This document shows positions 8,583 through 19,507 of a stretch of DNA of 34,744 bases, piece by piece. The notes beneath the pieces were generated by a model. It was given only the letters and a program-made list of their open reading frames with translations, was not told the origin of the DNA and ran no database searches. The position numbers were made by a program, and so were the translations under genes. The stretch covers positions 1 through 34,744 of the forward strand of contig JAUSPO010000133.1 in assembly GCA_030656575.1 (NCBI GenBank), written 5' to 3'. The number at the start of each line of letters is the position of its first letter. Position 1 is the first letter of the stretch. Source of the stretch: Bacillota bacterium. GTDB taxonomy: Bacteria; Bacillota; Dethiobacteria; DTU022; UBA8154.

Positions 8583-11048
8583 TTATTCCCTGGTCACCAC
8601 TGCAATATTTACCACTTTGTCCTCAGGCGAAAGGCGTATTAATCTAACACCGCCTGCATAACGTCCCTGAATGGGAACCTGTGATATCTTTGCCCGGATA
8701 ATCAGACCGCGGGCTGTTACTGTGATAATCTCTTCTTTTTTATGCACAGGAATAAAACTGACCAGTTCCCCATTGCGCTTGTTTGGCTTAATGGCCATTA
8801 CACCTTTGCCTCCCCGGTTCTGGGGGCGAAACTCTTCCACTTTTGTTCTCTTGGCAAATCCCTTCTCTGTAACAAAAAGAAGAGGAATATTTTCACTGGA
8901 AACAATATTCATGCCTATCACCTCATCGCCCTTAGAGAGAGAGATACCTTTCACTCCCCTGGCGGTGCGGCCCAAAGACCGCAGTTGTTCCGCAGGAAAA
9001 CGAATCAGCAGCCCACTGGCAGTAACGAGCATGACATGAACGTTTTCATTAAGATCCGTATTATCATCCTGGTCCCGGTTTTCATCGCCGCTTATATGCT
9101 TCACAGAAATGAGTTCATCTCCCGGAACGAGATGGATCGCTATGAGTCCGGACTTCCTCGCTGCAGCATATTCTCTAAGCTGAGTCCTCTTAGTAATACC
9201 CCTTTTTGTAGCCAGAATGATATGATCCTTTCCACCGTATTCCATAAGGGGAAAAACAGAAGTAATATGCTCTCCACTTTCCAGAGGCAATAGATTAATA
9301 ATGGCTGTTCCTTTAGCCTGACGTCCAGCTTCAGGTATTTCATATACTTTAAGAGGGTATACCTTACCATTATTACTAAAGAAAAGCAGTTTATCCCTTG
9401 TAGAGGAGATCATAATCTGTTCAATAAAGTCAGCATCCCGGGTGGTATGACCCATAATTCCCTTTCCTCCGCGGCCCTGAGCTTTATAAGTATCCAGGTG
9501 CAGGCGCTTAACATAGCCCTGATGGGTCAGTGTTATGACCATTTTTTCTTCAACGATGAGATCTTCCAGATCAATTTCCCCTTCATCGGGAACGATATCG
9601 GTAAGCCTTTTATCGCCGAATTTTTTCTTTATTTCCTGAAGTTCATCTTTGATTTCCCTCATAATCAGGCTATCATCTGCCAGCAAAGCTTCAAGATAAG
9701 ATATTTCCTCCTGAAGAGCACGGAATTCCTCGTCTAATTTGTGTCTTTCAAGGGCGGTCAGTCTTTGCAGGCGCATATCCAAGATAGCCTGGGACTGCCT
9801 TTCACTTAAGGAGAACTCCCGCATTAAACCTTCTTTTGCTTCTGCAGCGTCAGCAGAACCCCTGATTAAGGCAATAATCCGGTCTATATTGGAAAGGGCA
9901 ATAAGCAGGCCCTCCACAATGTGGGCTCTCTCTTTAGCTTTTTTCAGTAAATACTGTGAACGCCTCGTCACGATTTCTTTCTGGTGCTCTAGGTATGCCG
10001 TTAATATTTCTCGTAACGTAAGAACCTTTGGCCTTCCGTCAACTAAGGCAAGCATAATTATACCGTAGCTCTGCTGAAGGGGGGTGAATTTAAATAGTTG
10101 GTTTAAAATAACCTGGGGATTAAAGCCACGCTTTATTTCTATGACAACACGCACACCGTTGCGGTCCGATTCGTCTCTTAATGCGGTAATTCCCGTGATC
10201 TTTTTATCCCTGACCAGTTCGGCGATTTTTTCGATCAGCCTTGATTTGTTCTGCTGATAGGGTACCTCTGTAATCAGCATCCGGTCTCTGCCGTCTGCAG
10301 TTTTTTCAAAACTGGTTTTCCCCCTGATCTTGATTGTTCCCCTTCCGGTCAGGTAGGCCTGCTGGATACCCTTGTGGCCCAGTATTATTCCCCCCGTGGG
10401 AAAGTCGGGGCCTTTAACCATTTTTAAAATATCATTATCGGATACTTCGGGATCGTCAATGAGAAGGATAAGGGCATTAATTGCTTCCGTAAGGTTATGA
10501 GGAGGCATGTTCGTTGCCATCCCCACAGCAATCCCGGAGGCGCCGTTTACGAGCAGGTTGGGGAAATGTGACGGCAATACAACGGGTTCTTCAAGAGTCT
10601 CATCAAAATTAAACCTGAAATCAACAGTTTCTTTATCCATATCCCGCAGCATCTCAGTAGCGAGAGAAGAAAGCCTCACTTCTGTATAACGCATCGCTGC
10701 TGCAGAGTCACCGTCCATAGAACCAAAGTTCCCCTGCCCATCCACAAGAGGGTAGCGAATGGAAAAGTCCTGTGCCATACGCACCATAGCATCATAAACA
10801 GCCTGATCTCCATGGGGATGGTATTTACCAAGAACTTCCCCCACAAGCCTGGCAGATTTTTTATGCGGCTTGTCGGGTCCCATTCCAAGTTCCCTCATAG
10901 CAAACAGAATCCGCCTGTGAACAGGCTTTAAACCATCCCTTACATCAGGTAATGCCCTGCTTACTATGACGCTCATGGCGTAATCGAGAAAAGAGTTCTT
11001 TACCTCTTCGTGAAGAGGAATATCAACAATTCTACCTTCTGGCATCAT
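8583..11048 (-). CDS. gyrA: DNA gyrase subunit A
   Basis: GyrA cuts and rejoins DNA and, with GyrB, introduces negative supercoils. The 821-residue protein has the catalytic tyrosine at Tyr121 in AMRYTEVRL. The breakage-reunion domain contains [19 protein letters not shown] (about 75-93). The C-terminal wrapping domain has a GyrA-box-like QGRGGKG near residue 540, where the classical form is QRRGGKG. The residue matching E. coli Ser83, the main quinolone-resistance position, is Gln82 here. Two consecutive ATG codons are possible starts (11048 or 11045), with GGAGG 13-16 bases upstream. The gene is separated from gyrB by 323 bp of repeat-rich sequence, longer than usual for this pair. Confidence 0.97.
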   Translation of the reverse strand: MMPEGRIVDIPLHEEVKNSFLDYAMSVIVSRALPDVRDGLKPVHRRILFAMRELGMGPDKPHKKSARLVGEVLGKYHPHGDQAVYDAMVRMAQDFSIRYPLVDGQGNFGSMDGDSAAAMRYTEVRLSSLATEMLRDMDKETVDFRFNFDETLEEPVVLPSHFPNLLVNGASGIAVGMATNMPPHNLTEAINALILLIDDPEVSDNDILKMVKGPDFPTGGIILGHKGIQQAYLTGRGTIKIRGKTSFEKTADGRDRMLITEVPYQQNKSRLIEKIAELVRDKKITGITALRDESDRNGVRVVIEIKRGFNPQVILNQLFKFTPLQQSYGIIMLALVDGRPKVLTLREILTAYLEHQKEIVTRRSQYLLKKAKERAHIVEGLLIALSNIDRIIALIRGSADAAEAKEGLMREFSLSERQSQAILDMRLQRLTALERHKLDEEFRALQEEISYLEALLADDSLIMREIKDELQEIKKKFGDKRLTDIVPDEGEIDLEDLIVEEKMVITLTHQGYVKRLHLDTYKAQGRGGKGIMGHTTRDADFIEQIMISSTRDKLLFFSNNGKVYPLKVYEIPEAGRQAKGTAIINLLPLESGEHITSVFPLMEYGGKDHIILATKRGITKRTQLREYAAARKSGLIAIHLVPGDELISVKHISGDENRDQDDNTDLNENVHVMLVTASGLLIRFPAEQLRSLGRTARGVKGISLSKGDEVIGMNIVSSENIPLLFVTEKGFAKRTKVEEFRPQNRGGKGVMAIKPNKRNGELVSFIPVHKKEEIITVTARGLIIRAKISQVPIQGRYAGGVRLIRLSPEDKVVNIAVVTRE

Positions 11049-11371
11049 TTAAGTGGCTCTGCCTCCTTGAAAAATTTTTTTTACTTACAGCAAGATTTTT
11101 TGCACCACCGCTAAGCCACGGGGACGGTTCCATCGTCTTCCCACTAGCTATGGTAAGGCGACACACCCCATTTTTCAAGTGGTATGGGGACACACCCCTC
11201 CGGGGAATGTCCCCTATGAATGTCCCCAAGTCTTCGCTACGCTACGGTGACGCTCGAACCGTCCCCAAGCTTCACTTATCTTTTATCTGAGTAGTTACAA
11301 ACTTTTTTTATTTTTTTTTAAGTAGTTTCTATAATATGATCAAATAAATTCACTATCTATAAAAGAAATAG
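11049..11371. other. gyrB-gyrA intergenic region with REP-like inverted repeats
   Basis: This 323-bp gap has no gene. Inverted copies of GGGGACGGTTC at 11120-11130 (forward) and 11256-11266 (reverse) frame the block. Inside are a 29-bp unit (11157-11185) shared with the region after ilvN and several GGGGACA/TGTCCCC words that can form hairpins. The left-most part next to gyrB (11290-11371) is AT-rich. A promoter for gyrA could lie here, but I cannot assign one with confidence. Confidence 0.65.
11120..11266. repeat. REP-like element with terminal GGGGACGGTTC inverted repeats
   Basis: The ends are GGGGACGGTTC (11120-11130) and its reverse complement GAACCGTCCCC (11256-11266). They are extended on the inner side by similar sequence (CATCGTC versus a reverse-complement GAGCGTC). 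The same 11-mer is seen at 7049-7059 in front of oadA. Such small palindromic elements are often spread by REP-associated transposases; no transposase is present here. Confidence 0.7.
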
Positions 11372-13300
<1,929 letters not shown>

Positions 13301-13310
13301 CTATAAAGTA

Positions 13311-13568
13311 TTATTCCCAATTTTTCTCAATCCTCTTTTGCAGTGTAAGCGGAGATATAGGGGAATAGTAAACTTTTTTAGTGGTTACGACAAAGGAGTT
13401 TAATGCTTTTTCTTCTTCTCTGGTTACTTTTTCGCCCGGGCGGCTTTCCAGAAACTGAGTGTTTACCTGGTTATTTTTGATCTCAAGATTAAAAATGCCA
13501 ATAATTTCCTGCAGGGATACAACGCGTGAATTTCCAATATGTAAAAACAATTCCTTTTCCCCCTTCAT
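13311..13568 (-). CDS. remB: RemB-like DUF370 regulatory protein
   Basis: This 85-residue protein matches the small DUF370 family encoded between recF and gyrB in Bacillus (YaaB/RemB). It has the conserved opening LFLHIGNSRVVSLQEIIGIFN. RemA-type relatives bind DNA and regulate matrix and osmolyte genes, but the role of RemB itself is less clear, so function is assigned only by family and position. The C-terminal half (KVYYSPISPLTLQKRI) is also family-like. Its ATG overlaps the stop of the DUF721 gene (ATGA), indicating coupled translation, and it precedes gyrB by 25 bp. Confidence 0.88.
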   Translation of the reverse strand: MKGEKELFLHIGNSRVVSLQEIIGIFNLEIKNNQVNTQFLESRPGEKVTREEEKALNSFVVTTKKVYYSPISPLTLQKRIEKNWE

Positions 13569-14467
13569 GAATTTATTAACTGATTAAGCCCTGGAAAACA
13601 ACCTAAAATATTAACAATATCCCCTTCTTCGATTTCTGGAGGCTCTTTCTCTGCAGCCAATAAAACATAACGATGCGCAGCTTTTTTTAAAATTTTTATT
13701 TGAATTGTTTTGTCGATACGGTTATTTCCCAGCGTTTTTAATATGCGCTTTTCATGGCCTTCCATTACTGTCTTTTTACATACAGAAAAAATCCTTTCAT
13801 CCAGAAAAGGATGTTTTTCTTTAACTGCATTATATTTTATCCAAGGACTGTTGTAAAAAACATTTTTTAATATCTTCATCCAACTGACTATTTTTTGAAG
13901 ACAATAAGGGCAAAATTCATCATCGGGGTATTTTTTAAAAAAAGGATCGTTACATACCCTGCATGAAATTGCTCCTTTTTCTTTTTTCCATTTATCTCTT
14001 AAAAAGCTTTTTTTAAAAATTATCCTTAGTTGATTTCTAAAATATTCTGGTGACAATTGGAGAGCTCTTTCTATTTCTTCTTCTTCTTTTGGCGCAAGGT
14101 TTATATGGCCGTTATGGGAAAAATGATTTTTCTCTGTTAAGTTGGCACTTTCCTGTCTCTTCTCGGATAACTCGCGAGCATAGAAATCTTCATTGATAAA
14201 CTTTATTTTGGAAATCATTTTTGAGCCAACATGTTCATTAAATTCATCAATAATTTTTTCCTGAAGCATATTAAGGTGGTATACCCAAATACTGTCGTTA
14301 ACTTCAACAAAAAGTGTTTCTTCTTTAATTTTAACTGGCCTGGTGTATTGGGCAACATGCTCTCCTGCAACTTTTTCCCAAACAAAAAGATATTCCCTTT
14401 TTTTAAGTTGACTCTTTAAACCGCTTCTTTCAAGAAAAACTTCAACAGAATGTCCTACTTTTTCCAT
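13565..14467 (-). CDS. DUF721 (DciA-like) protein with C-terminal zinc-ribbon extension
   Basis: Residues 1-95 form a DUF721 domain (FLERSGLKSQLKKREYLFVW, then WEKVAGEHVAQYTRP and LFVEVNDSIWVYHLNMLQ). The family includes DciA, which helps load or control the replicative helicase in many bacteria, and such genes often sit next to recF near oriC. What is unusual is the length, 300 residues. After a charged linker comes a four-cysteine ribbon, CRVC...CPYC (about residues 178-198), then a basic region up to the end. The extension's function is unknown; a nucleic-acid-binding or structural ribbon is a reasonable guess. It overlaps recF by 26 bp upstream and remB by 4 bp downstream, so all three are likely made together. 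Confidence 0.8.
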   Translation of the reverse strand: MEKVGHSVEVFLERSGLKSQLKKREYLFVWEKVAGEHVAQYTRPVKIKEETLFVEVNDSIWVYHLNMLQEKIIDEFNEHVGSKMISKIKFINEDFYARELSEKRQESANLTEKNHFSHNGHINLAPKEEEEIERALQLSPEYFRNQLRIIFKKSFLRDKWKKEKGAISCRVCNDPFFKKYPDDEFCPYCLQKIVSWMKILKNVFYNSPWIKYNAVKEKHPFLDERIFSVCKKTVMEGHEKRILKTLGNNRIDKTIQIKILKKAAHRYVLLAAEKEPPEIEEGDIVNILGCFPGLNQLINS

Positions 14468-15605
14468 TTTCTTTTAACTCCATCACTTTTCCTTCACTGA
14501 CATGAAAAAATGAAAAGTCTGAAAACTTTTCTAAAAAAGGCTCAAGATAGTTATCTTTTCTCGTTATAGTAATAAATACCTGTTCGGCGCCTTTAAAAAG
14601 CGAAAAACACTGCTCCATCCTAAATTCATCAAGCTCAGAAAAAAGATCATCCAGTATGAAGAGAGGTTTTTCTTTTTTATCATTAAAAAACTGTATTTGT
14701 GCTGCCTTCAAACTGATAATCGCACTTCGCTGCTGTCCATGAGAAGCAAATCGCCTGGCTTCCCGCCCATCAAGCAAAAACAATAGATCTTCTCTGTGGG
14801 GGCCTAACAGAGAGTAACCCCTTCTCATTTCTTCTTCTTCTGTTTTTTTTATTTCATTTTGAAAAGTTTTTTCTATTTCTTCAATATCTGTTGTTATTTC
14901 TTTAATTCCTAAACAGTTTTCATAAGAAATACTCAATAATTGACTCTCCTGAAATAAACATGCATAATTCCGGGAAGCAAGGCTACTCCAAATTGAAATC
15001 ATTTCATTCCTTATTTTTATAATCCGGCTACCAAAATGAACTATCTGTCTGTTCCAAACATGAAGCATTTCTCTTAATTCTTTTTTTTGGATATTTTCTT
15101 TTAAAATCTTGTTTTTTTGAGCTATGATCCTGTTATAGCGAATAAGATAGTCTCTGTAAAGAGCGCTTATCTGGCATATTTCCCTGTCAATAAAACGCCT
15201 TCTTTCTTCTGGCCCTCTTCTAATCATTTCAAGATCTTCAGGAACGAAAAAAACAACAGGAAAGTTACCTTCCAAAGAAAATTTTTTATCCACTTTTCCA
15301 TTTACTTTTACTACTTTTCTTCTTTTTCCTGTCTCAAAGCCCACTTCCATCTTGTAGGGATGTTTCTGTAGAACTACTGTCCCCTGAATAAAATAGAAAG
15401 GTCTTTCCCATTTAACCAGGTCGCTATCTTTGTAATTTTTAAATGAACGGCCAAAACAAAGGCAGTAGATGGCCTCTAAAAGATTACTTTTTCCCTGTCC
15501 ATTGGCTCCCTGTACAATACAAATTCCCGGCGCAAATTGTAACTTTTCCTTTTCATAGTTGCGAAAATTTGTAAGGATTAAATCTTTTATGAACAAACTC
15601 TGCAC
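14442..15605 (-). CDS. recF: DNA replication and repair protein RecF
   Basis: RecF is an SMC-like ATPase that recognises single-strand/double-strand junctions and helps load RecA at gaps. The 387-residue protein has the opening LILTNFRNYE and Walker A GANGQGKSN at about 33-41. The signature region is SLLGPHREDLLFLLDG plus FASHGQQRS, and the Walker B is LFILDDLFSELD. The annotated start is GTG at 15605. A TTG at 15596 (giving MFIKDLILTNFRNYE) fits the usual RecF N-terminus better and has AAGGGTG six bases upstream, so the true protein may be three residues shorter. It starts 6 bp after dnaN; the S4-domain gene (yaaA) that often lies between them in Bacillus is absent. Downstream it overlaps the DUF721 gene. 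Confidence 0.96.
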   Translation of the reverse strand: MQSLFIKDLILTNFRNYEKEKLQFAPGICIVQGANGQGKSNLLEAIYCLCFGRSFKNYKDSDLVKWERPFYFIQGTVVLQKHPYKMEVGFETGKRRKVVKVNGKVDKKFSLEGNFPVVFFVPEDLEMIRRGPEERRRFIDREICQISALYRDYLIRYNRIIAQKNKILKENIQKKELREMLHVWNRQIVHFGSRIIKIRNEMISIWSSLASRNYACLFQESQLLSISYENCLGIKEITTDIEEIEKTFQNEIKKTEEEEMRRGYSLLGPHREDLLFLLDGREARRFASHGQQRSAIISLKAAQIQFFNDKKEKPLFILDDLFSELDEFRMEQCFSLFKGAEQVFITITRKDNYLEPFLEKFSDFSFFHVSEGKVMELKENGKSRTFC

Positions 15606-15611
15606 CCTTAC

Positions 15612-16760
15612 CTAAATGCTTTTTTTATCAACTTTAATAGGCAAAACCAGGTATCTGTATTTTGAGGTATCTTCGTCTATCTGTTCTTCAGAATTAATAA
15701 TACACGGTCCATAAGATCCGTTAAAATCAATCTCTGTGTATTCATCATTCAATACCCTTAGAGGATCAAGGATATATCGGGCATTTAGTAATATCTCTTC
15801 CAGATCATCTCCTTCTTTCCTCTCCAGGATTAATTCTTCTTCCATTCTTCCCACTTCCGACCCGGATTTCACCTGAAGAATATTATCTTTTATATGCAGC
15901 GAAATCATTTGATTGTAACCATGGGCTAAAAGTGAAGCTCTTCCAATTGATTTTTCCATAACTCTTGTATTTACCAAAATTTTTGTAACAAACCCTTTAG
16001 GAAAAACATTTGTTAGGTCGGGAAATTTATTTTCTATTAACCTGCCAGCAAAAAGAAACTGCCTGTAGCTGAATATTATTTCATTTTCCTGGAAATAACA
16101 TTGAATCATCTCATCAGAATCATCCAAAATCTTTGCAATTTCCAGTAATGTTTTCCCTGGAATCAGGAGTTGCAGAGGTTCTATTTCTTTTTTTCTCTTT
16201 AAAATATTTAAATGGGCAAGACGGTATGTATCAGAAGATATAAAAGAAACATTATTATGATCATCTACCTGAAATAATACTCCCCTGAATGAAGGTTTTC
16301 CTTCGTCATGTGAAACTGCAAAATTAACTTTTCTTAATATGTTCTTAAATTCATTGGCTGAAAACTCAATACTCCCCCATTTTCTCCACTGTGAGTCTTC
16401 CTTGAATGATGGAAACTCTTCCGGATCCATTCCGTATAGAAAAAAATTTGCTTTCCCACTGATAATCTCTGTGCGAAAATCTCCGGGAGCCATCTTTATT
16501 TCAACATCTTCATGAGGTGACTGTTTCAAAATATCTACGATTTCCCCGGGTAAAACAACCCGCCCTTCCTCAATTACCTGGATATCCTCACATACCGCTT
16601 TAATACTCATTTCTAAATTATTTGATATCATAGTGAGACAATTATTTTTTACCTGCAACAGAACTCCCTGAATTGTGGTTATTGTCGTTTTTAAAGGGAT
16701 ACTTCTTTGCACAATATTGAGGTTTTCCATAAGAATACTTCTTTTTACTGCAAAATGCAC
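15612..16760 (-). CDS. dnaN: DNA polymerase III beta subunit (sliding clamp)
   Basis: DnaN is the ring-shaped processivity clamp for the replicative polymerase and the binding platform for many repair proteins. The 382-residue sequence has the three-repeat clamp layout. The first domain begins MHFAVKRSILMENLNIVQRSIPLK, given here in two parts as MHFAVKRSILMEN and LNIVQRSIPLK. The middle domain has SFRGVLFQVDDHNNVSFISSDTYRLA, shown here as SFRGVLFQVDD and SDTYRLA. The last segment ends YRYLVLPIKV, close to the usual hydrophobic-pocket C-terminus LPIR/LPMR. The start is GTG at 16760 with AGAGGTGA seven bases upstream. Between it and dnaA lies a 292-bp DnaA-box region, so dnaN probably has its own promoter there. 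Confidence 0.97.
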   Translation of the reverse strand: MHFAVKRSILMENLNIVQRSIPLKTTITTIQGVLLQVKNNCLTMISNNLEMSIKAVCEDIQVIEEGRVVLPGEIVDILKQSPHEDVEIKMAPGDFRTEIISGKANFFLYGMDPEEFPSFKEDSQWRKWGSIEFSANEFKNILRKVNFAVSHDEGKPSFRGVLFQVDDHNNVSFISSDTYRLAHLNILKRKKEIEPLQLLIPGKTLLEIAKILDDSDEMIQCYFQENEIIFSYRQFLFAGRLIENKFPDLTNVFPKGFVTKILVNTRVMEKSIGRASLLAHGYNQMISLHIKDNILQVKSGSEVGRMEEELILERKEGDDLEEILLNARYILDPLRVLNDEYTEIDFNGSYGPCIINSEEQIDEDTSKYRYLVLPIKVDKKSI

Positions 16761-17052
16761 AATTAATCACCTCTCGCTGTTAGGCAAACTCTCTTAGATT
16801 ATCCACATGCTCTTCTTTTAATTAATTAATATTTATAAAGATAGTTCTAATAGTAATGCCTGTGAATTTGTTAATATTTCAACATCTTTTCCGTGAAAAA
16901 GAGCTTTCTATAGACTTAATTACTGTGGATAAGAAAATAAAAATATAAACACAATTAACAGGTGGTAAGAATTACAACAAAAATATTGGTTTTTATCCAC
17001 ATTTAAAAGTAAATATACACATATTTACCAAGGTTTGTCCACAGGGTTAAAA
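16761..17052. other. oriC region between dnaA and dnaN (DnaA-box cluster and AT-rich DNA)
   Basis: Perfect DnaA boxes TTATCCACA lie at 16799-16807 (+), 16924-16932 (-) and 16993-17001 (+). A one-mismatch box TTGTCCACA is at 17035-17043 (+). The stretch around 16811-16855 is nearly pure A/T (with TTAATTAATTAATATTTATAA near 16818, given in part as AATTAATTAATATTTATAA) and is a candidate unwinding element. In Bacillus the dnaA-dnaN gap is where strand opening occurs, so this is probably the core of the origin; the unwinding site itself is inferred. Confidence 0.9.
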
Positions 17053-18423
17053 TTAATGTAGAAGCATATTTTTAATTTCTTTGATACAACGCAATAAGGT
17101 TTCGTCTTTAAGCATTTGTGACGAAATTTTTTTGTGGGAATGCATTACTGTTGTGTGGTCTTTTCCTCCAAATTCTTCGCCTATTCGGGGCAGTGAATAG
17201 TCTGTAAGTTCGCGGCAGAGATACATTGCTATCTGCCGTGGAAAAGTGAAATTTTGTGTTCTTTTTTTAGATTTAATATCCTGAACAGATAATTTAAAAT
17301 ATGAAGCTGTAGTGGAAATGATCTGTTCGGCATTTAAATTTCTGTGTTTCTGGGAAAGAAAATCTTTTAAAGCTTCACTGGCAAGCTGCATATTAATTTG
17401 CTTGTCCTCAAGGGAAGCAAAGGCAATAATACGTATAAGAGCGCCTTCTAATTCCCTGATGTTATTTTCATTTTTTTGTGCGATGAACATGAGAACATCA
17501 TCAGGTATAAATATTCCTTCCTGAGAACTTTTTTTACGGAGGATAGCAACTCTAGTTTCAAGGTCAGGGGCTTGAATATCTGTAATTAAACCCCATTCAA
17601 ACCGTGAGCGGAGACGGTCCTCAAGGGTAGGTATCTCTTTGGGCGGCCTGTCGCTTGAAATAATAATTTGTTTATTGTTTTCATGAAGGGCGTTAAAAGT
17701 GTGAAAAAATTCTTCCTGAGTCTGTTCTTTCCCAGCAAGAAACTGTATATCGTCAATTAGCAAAACATCAATGTTCCTGTATTTATTTCTAAATTCGACC
17801 GTCTTGTTATCTCTAATAGCGTTAATAAATTGGTTTGTAAATTTTTCTGAAGACAGATAGTCTACTTTTTCACTAGTGTTGTGTGAAATAACATAATGAC
17901 CAATTGCATGCATAAGATGAGTCTTACCCAGACCTACGCCTCCATAAATAAAAAGAGGATTATAGGCTTTTGAGGGAGCCTCTGCAACAGCAAGGGATGC
18001 TGCATGCGCCAGGCGGTTACTTCCTCCGATTACAAATGTTTCAAATGTATACTTTGGATTTAACCATTTGCAAACGCCGGAAAGGTCTTTTTTTGTATTG
18101 TGATTATCGGGATTGTTGTTATTTAATGATGGCTGCTTTTGAAAAGTATTATTTGTTTCAGGAATGTCAATATTTTGTGGAGTGACAAAGTGTATGTAGT
18201 AATCGCAATTTGTCACTTTTTGTAATGCCCTTGATATGTTTTTTCTGTAATGATTTTGGAGCCAGTCTTTCGTAAATTCATTAGGTACTTCAATCATAAT
18301 TGTTTCATTTTGAAGAGCAATTGGTCTGATGGTTTTTAACCATGTTTCAAAACTTGGTTTACTAAGAATTTTTTCCATTTCCGAAAGAACTGAGCGCCAG
18401 ATTGCAGACAAACGCTCTTCCAT
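17053..18423 (-). CDS. dnaA: Chromosomal replication initiator protein DnaA
   Basis: DnaA binds TTATCCACA boxes at oriC and, as an ATP-bound filament, opens the DNA for helicase loading. I take the ATG at 18423 ([10 protein letters not shown], 456 aa) because GGAGG lies 7 bases upstream; a longer frame from 18471 reads through promoter-side DnaA boxes. Domain I spans about residues 1-80. A short Asn-rich linker (about 90-112) follows. The AAA+ domain has Walker A GGVGLGKT at 161-168 and Walker [11 protein letters not shown] near 224. Domain IV carries the DNA-binding signature [15 protein letters not shown] near the C-terminus. It is flanked by box clusters on both sides and reads leftward, divergent from rpmH, as at most Firmicutes origins. 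Confidence 0.98.
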   Translation of the reverse strand: MEERLSAIWRSVLSEMEKILSKPSFETWLKTIRPIALQNETIMIEVPNEFTKDWLQNHYRKNISRALQKVTNCDYYIHFVTPQNIDIPETNNTFQKQPSLNNNNPDNHNTKKDLSGVCKWLNPKYTFETFVIGGSNRLAHAASLAVAEAPSKAYNPLFIYGGVGLGKTHLMHAIGHYVISHNTSEKVDYLSSEKFTNQFINAIRDNKTVEFRNKYRNIDVLLIDDIQFLAGKEQTQEEFFHTFNALHENNKQIIISSDRPPKEIPTLEDRLRSRFEWGLITDIQAPDLETRVAILRKKSSQEGIFIPDDVLMFIAQKNENNIRELEGALIRIIAFASLEDKQINMQLASEALKDFLSQKHRNLNAEQIISTTASYFKLSVQDIKSKKRTQNFTFPRQIAMYLCRELTDYSLPRIGEEFGGKDHTTVMHSHKKISSQMLKDETLLRCIKEIKNMLLH

Positions 18424-18440
18424 TGCGTAACCTCCGTTAC

Positions 18441-18520
18441 TTATCCACAAATACCATAAAGTTTTCCACAAAACCTGTGGAAAACTGGTTTTAGAAGATA
18501 AAGATGTTGTTTAATCCACA
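18441..18520. promoter_or_regulatory. DnaA-box cluster upstream of dnaA
   Basis: A perfect TTATCCACA is at 18441-18449. A perfect inverted repeat of near-boxes, GTTTTCCACA and TGTGGAAAAC around AAACC, occupies 18461-18485. Another near-box, TAATCCACA, is at 18512-18520. These sit between the dnaA promoter and the start codon, the usual place for DnaA autoregulation, and probably form the second half of a bipartite origin. Confidence 0.88.
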
Positions 18521-18525
18521 GGACA

Positions 18526-18554
18526 ATAATATCAGAATTACTTGTTAACTGCAA
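18526..18554 (-). promoter_or_regulatory. Probable sigma-A promoter of dnaA
   Basis: On the minus strand TTGCAG (18554-18549) and TATTAT (18531-18526) are spaced by 17 bp. The start of transcription would fall near 18519, inside the near-consensus DnaA box at 18512-18520, consistent with self-repression. Confidence 0.65.
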
Positions 18555-18664
18555 TTAAAATTTAACACCTCTTAGGACGCTGAGTCTACTATAATTGTTT
18601 TAGATCTGTTAATAACTCTTTTTTCCACCAATTAAAAGAATATATTAAAAGAAAGCATGAAATG

Positions 18665-18693
18665 TTGCATCATTTAAAAAGATAAGTTATAAT
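18665..18693 (+). promoter_or_regulatory. Sigma-A promoter of rpmH operon
   Basis: TTGCAT (18665-18670) and a perfect TATAAT (18688-18693) are separated by 17 bp. The predicted start near 18700 leaves about 54 bases of leader before rpmH, which has an AGAGAGG ribosome site. Confidence 0.85.
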
Positions 18694-18753
18694 GAATTCC
18701 AGAGTTTTACTGTATAAAAATGATAGAAATCCAGACAAAGAGAGAGGATATTT

Positions 18754-18888
18754 ATGAAAAGGACATATCAACCAAAAGTAAGAAAACGCAAGAGAGTTCA
18801 TGGATTCAGAAAAAGAATGAGAACACTGGCTGGTAGAAATGTACTCAGAAGGAGAAGAAATAAAGAAAGAAGAAGATTATCTGCTTAA
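18754..18888 (+). CDS. rpmH: 50S ribosomal protein L34
   Basis: L34 is a small basic protein of the large ribosomal subunit. The 44-codon frame reads [18 protein letters not shown] followed by [18 protein letters not shown] and ends RRRLSA, a full-length match to the family pattern. An AGAGAGG site precedes the ATG. The stop codon TAATG overlaps the first base of rnpA, so the two are translationally coupled, as in most bacteria. It begins the rightward replichore genes. Confidence 0.98.
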   Translation: MKRTYQPKVRKRKRVHGFRKRMRTLAGRNVLRRRRNKERRRLSA

Positions 18889-19250
18889 TGAAAGAAGATC
18901 AGGAAAGGCATTCTGGAAAAATTGAAAAGCTTCGAAAAACGTTTCAGTTTCAGAAAGTGTACAGACAGGGAAGATCTGTGGCTACGCAAAGTACAGTTCT
19001 ATTCTTAAAAAGAAATGATCAACCTTACAACAGGATCGGAGTGTCAATTAGTAAAAAAGTTGGAAAAAGTGTTACCAGGCATAGATTAAAGAGATTGTAT
19101 TTAGAGGCTTATAGAAATCTTAAGCCTGAAATATTGAAAGAAGGATATGACCTTGTTATTATAGCTAGAAAAGGTGCAGGTAACCTCACTTATTCAGAAG
19201 CACTTCAAGATCTGAGGAAGCTTATGTTGAGAGGAAAGTTGTTAAAATGA
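18888..19250 (+). CDS. rnpA: Ribonuclease P protein component
   Basis: RnpA is the protein partner of the catalytic RNase P RNA, which cuts 5' leaders from pre-tRNAs. The 120-residue basic protein has the typical start region [15 protein letters not shown], the [20 protein letters not shown] segment (shown as [14 protein letters not shown]) and the signature helix. In that helix the usual RNR motif reads RHR ([14 protein letters not shown]). The C-terminal [17 protein letters not shown] is also standard. Its ATG overlaps the rpmH stop by one base, and its end overlaps yidD by 4 bp. Confidence 0.96.
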   Translation: MKEDQERHSGKIEKLRKTFQFQKVYRQGRSVATQSTVLFLKRNDQPYNRIGVSISKKVGKSVTRHRLKRLYLEAYRNLKPEILKEGYDLVIIARKGAGNLTYSEALQDLRKLMLRGKLLK

Positions 19251-19465
19251 TTCAAAAAACGATCTTATTCTTTATTATGATCTACAGATCGGTTATTTCT
19301 CCTCTGATACTTCCGAGATGCCGCTTCTATCCTAGTTGTTCACAGTATTGTTATGATGCTGTAGAGCAATGTGGAGTAGTAAAGGGGCTATTTTTTAGCA
19401 TAAAAAGAATTTTGAGGTGTCATCCTTTTAATCCTGGAGGGTATGATCCTGTTCCTAAAAAATAA
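19247..19465 (+). CDS. yidD: Membrane protein insertion efficiency factor YidD
   Basis: YidD is a small, membrane-associated protein that assists YidC-dependent insertion. The 72-residue sequence has the family core [18 protein letters not shown] with its cysteines, then [13 protein letters not shown] at the end. A hydrophobic N-terminal helix ([17 protein letters not shown]) is consistent with membrane association. It overlaps rnpA by 4 bp (ATGA) and is followed 42 bp later by yidC, the canonical order. Confidence 0.96.
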   Translation: MIQKTILFFIMIYRSVISPLILPRCRFYPSCSQYCYDAVEQCGVVKGLFFSIKRILRCHPFNPGGYDPVPKK

Positions 19466-19507
19466 GAACGAAAACAGGTTTCGCAGAGAATAGAAGGGGG
19501 TCAGTTG

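Noticed and set aside
18424-18471. Longer start for dnaA at 18471
   Set aside because: The extra 16 codons run through DnaA boxes, while ATG 18423 has a well-placed GGAGG and a typical DnaA N-terminus.
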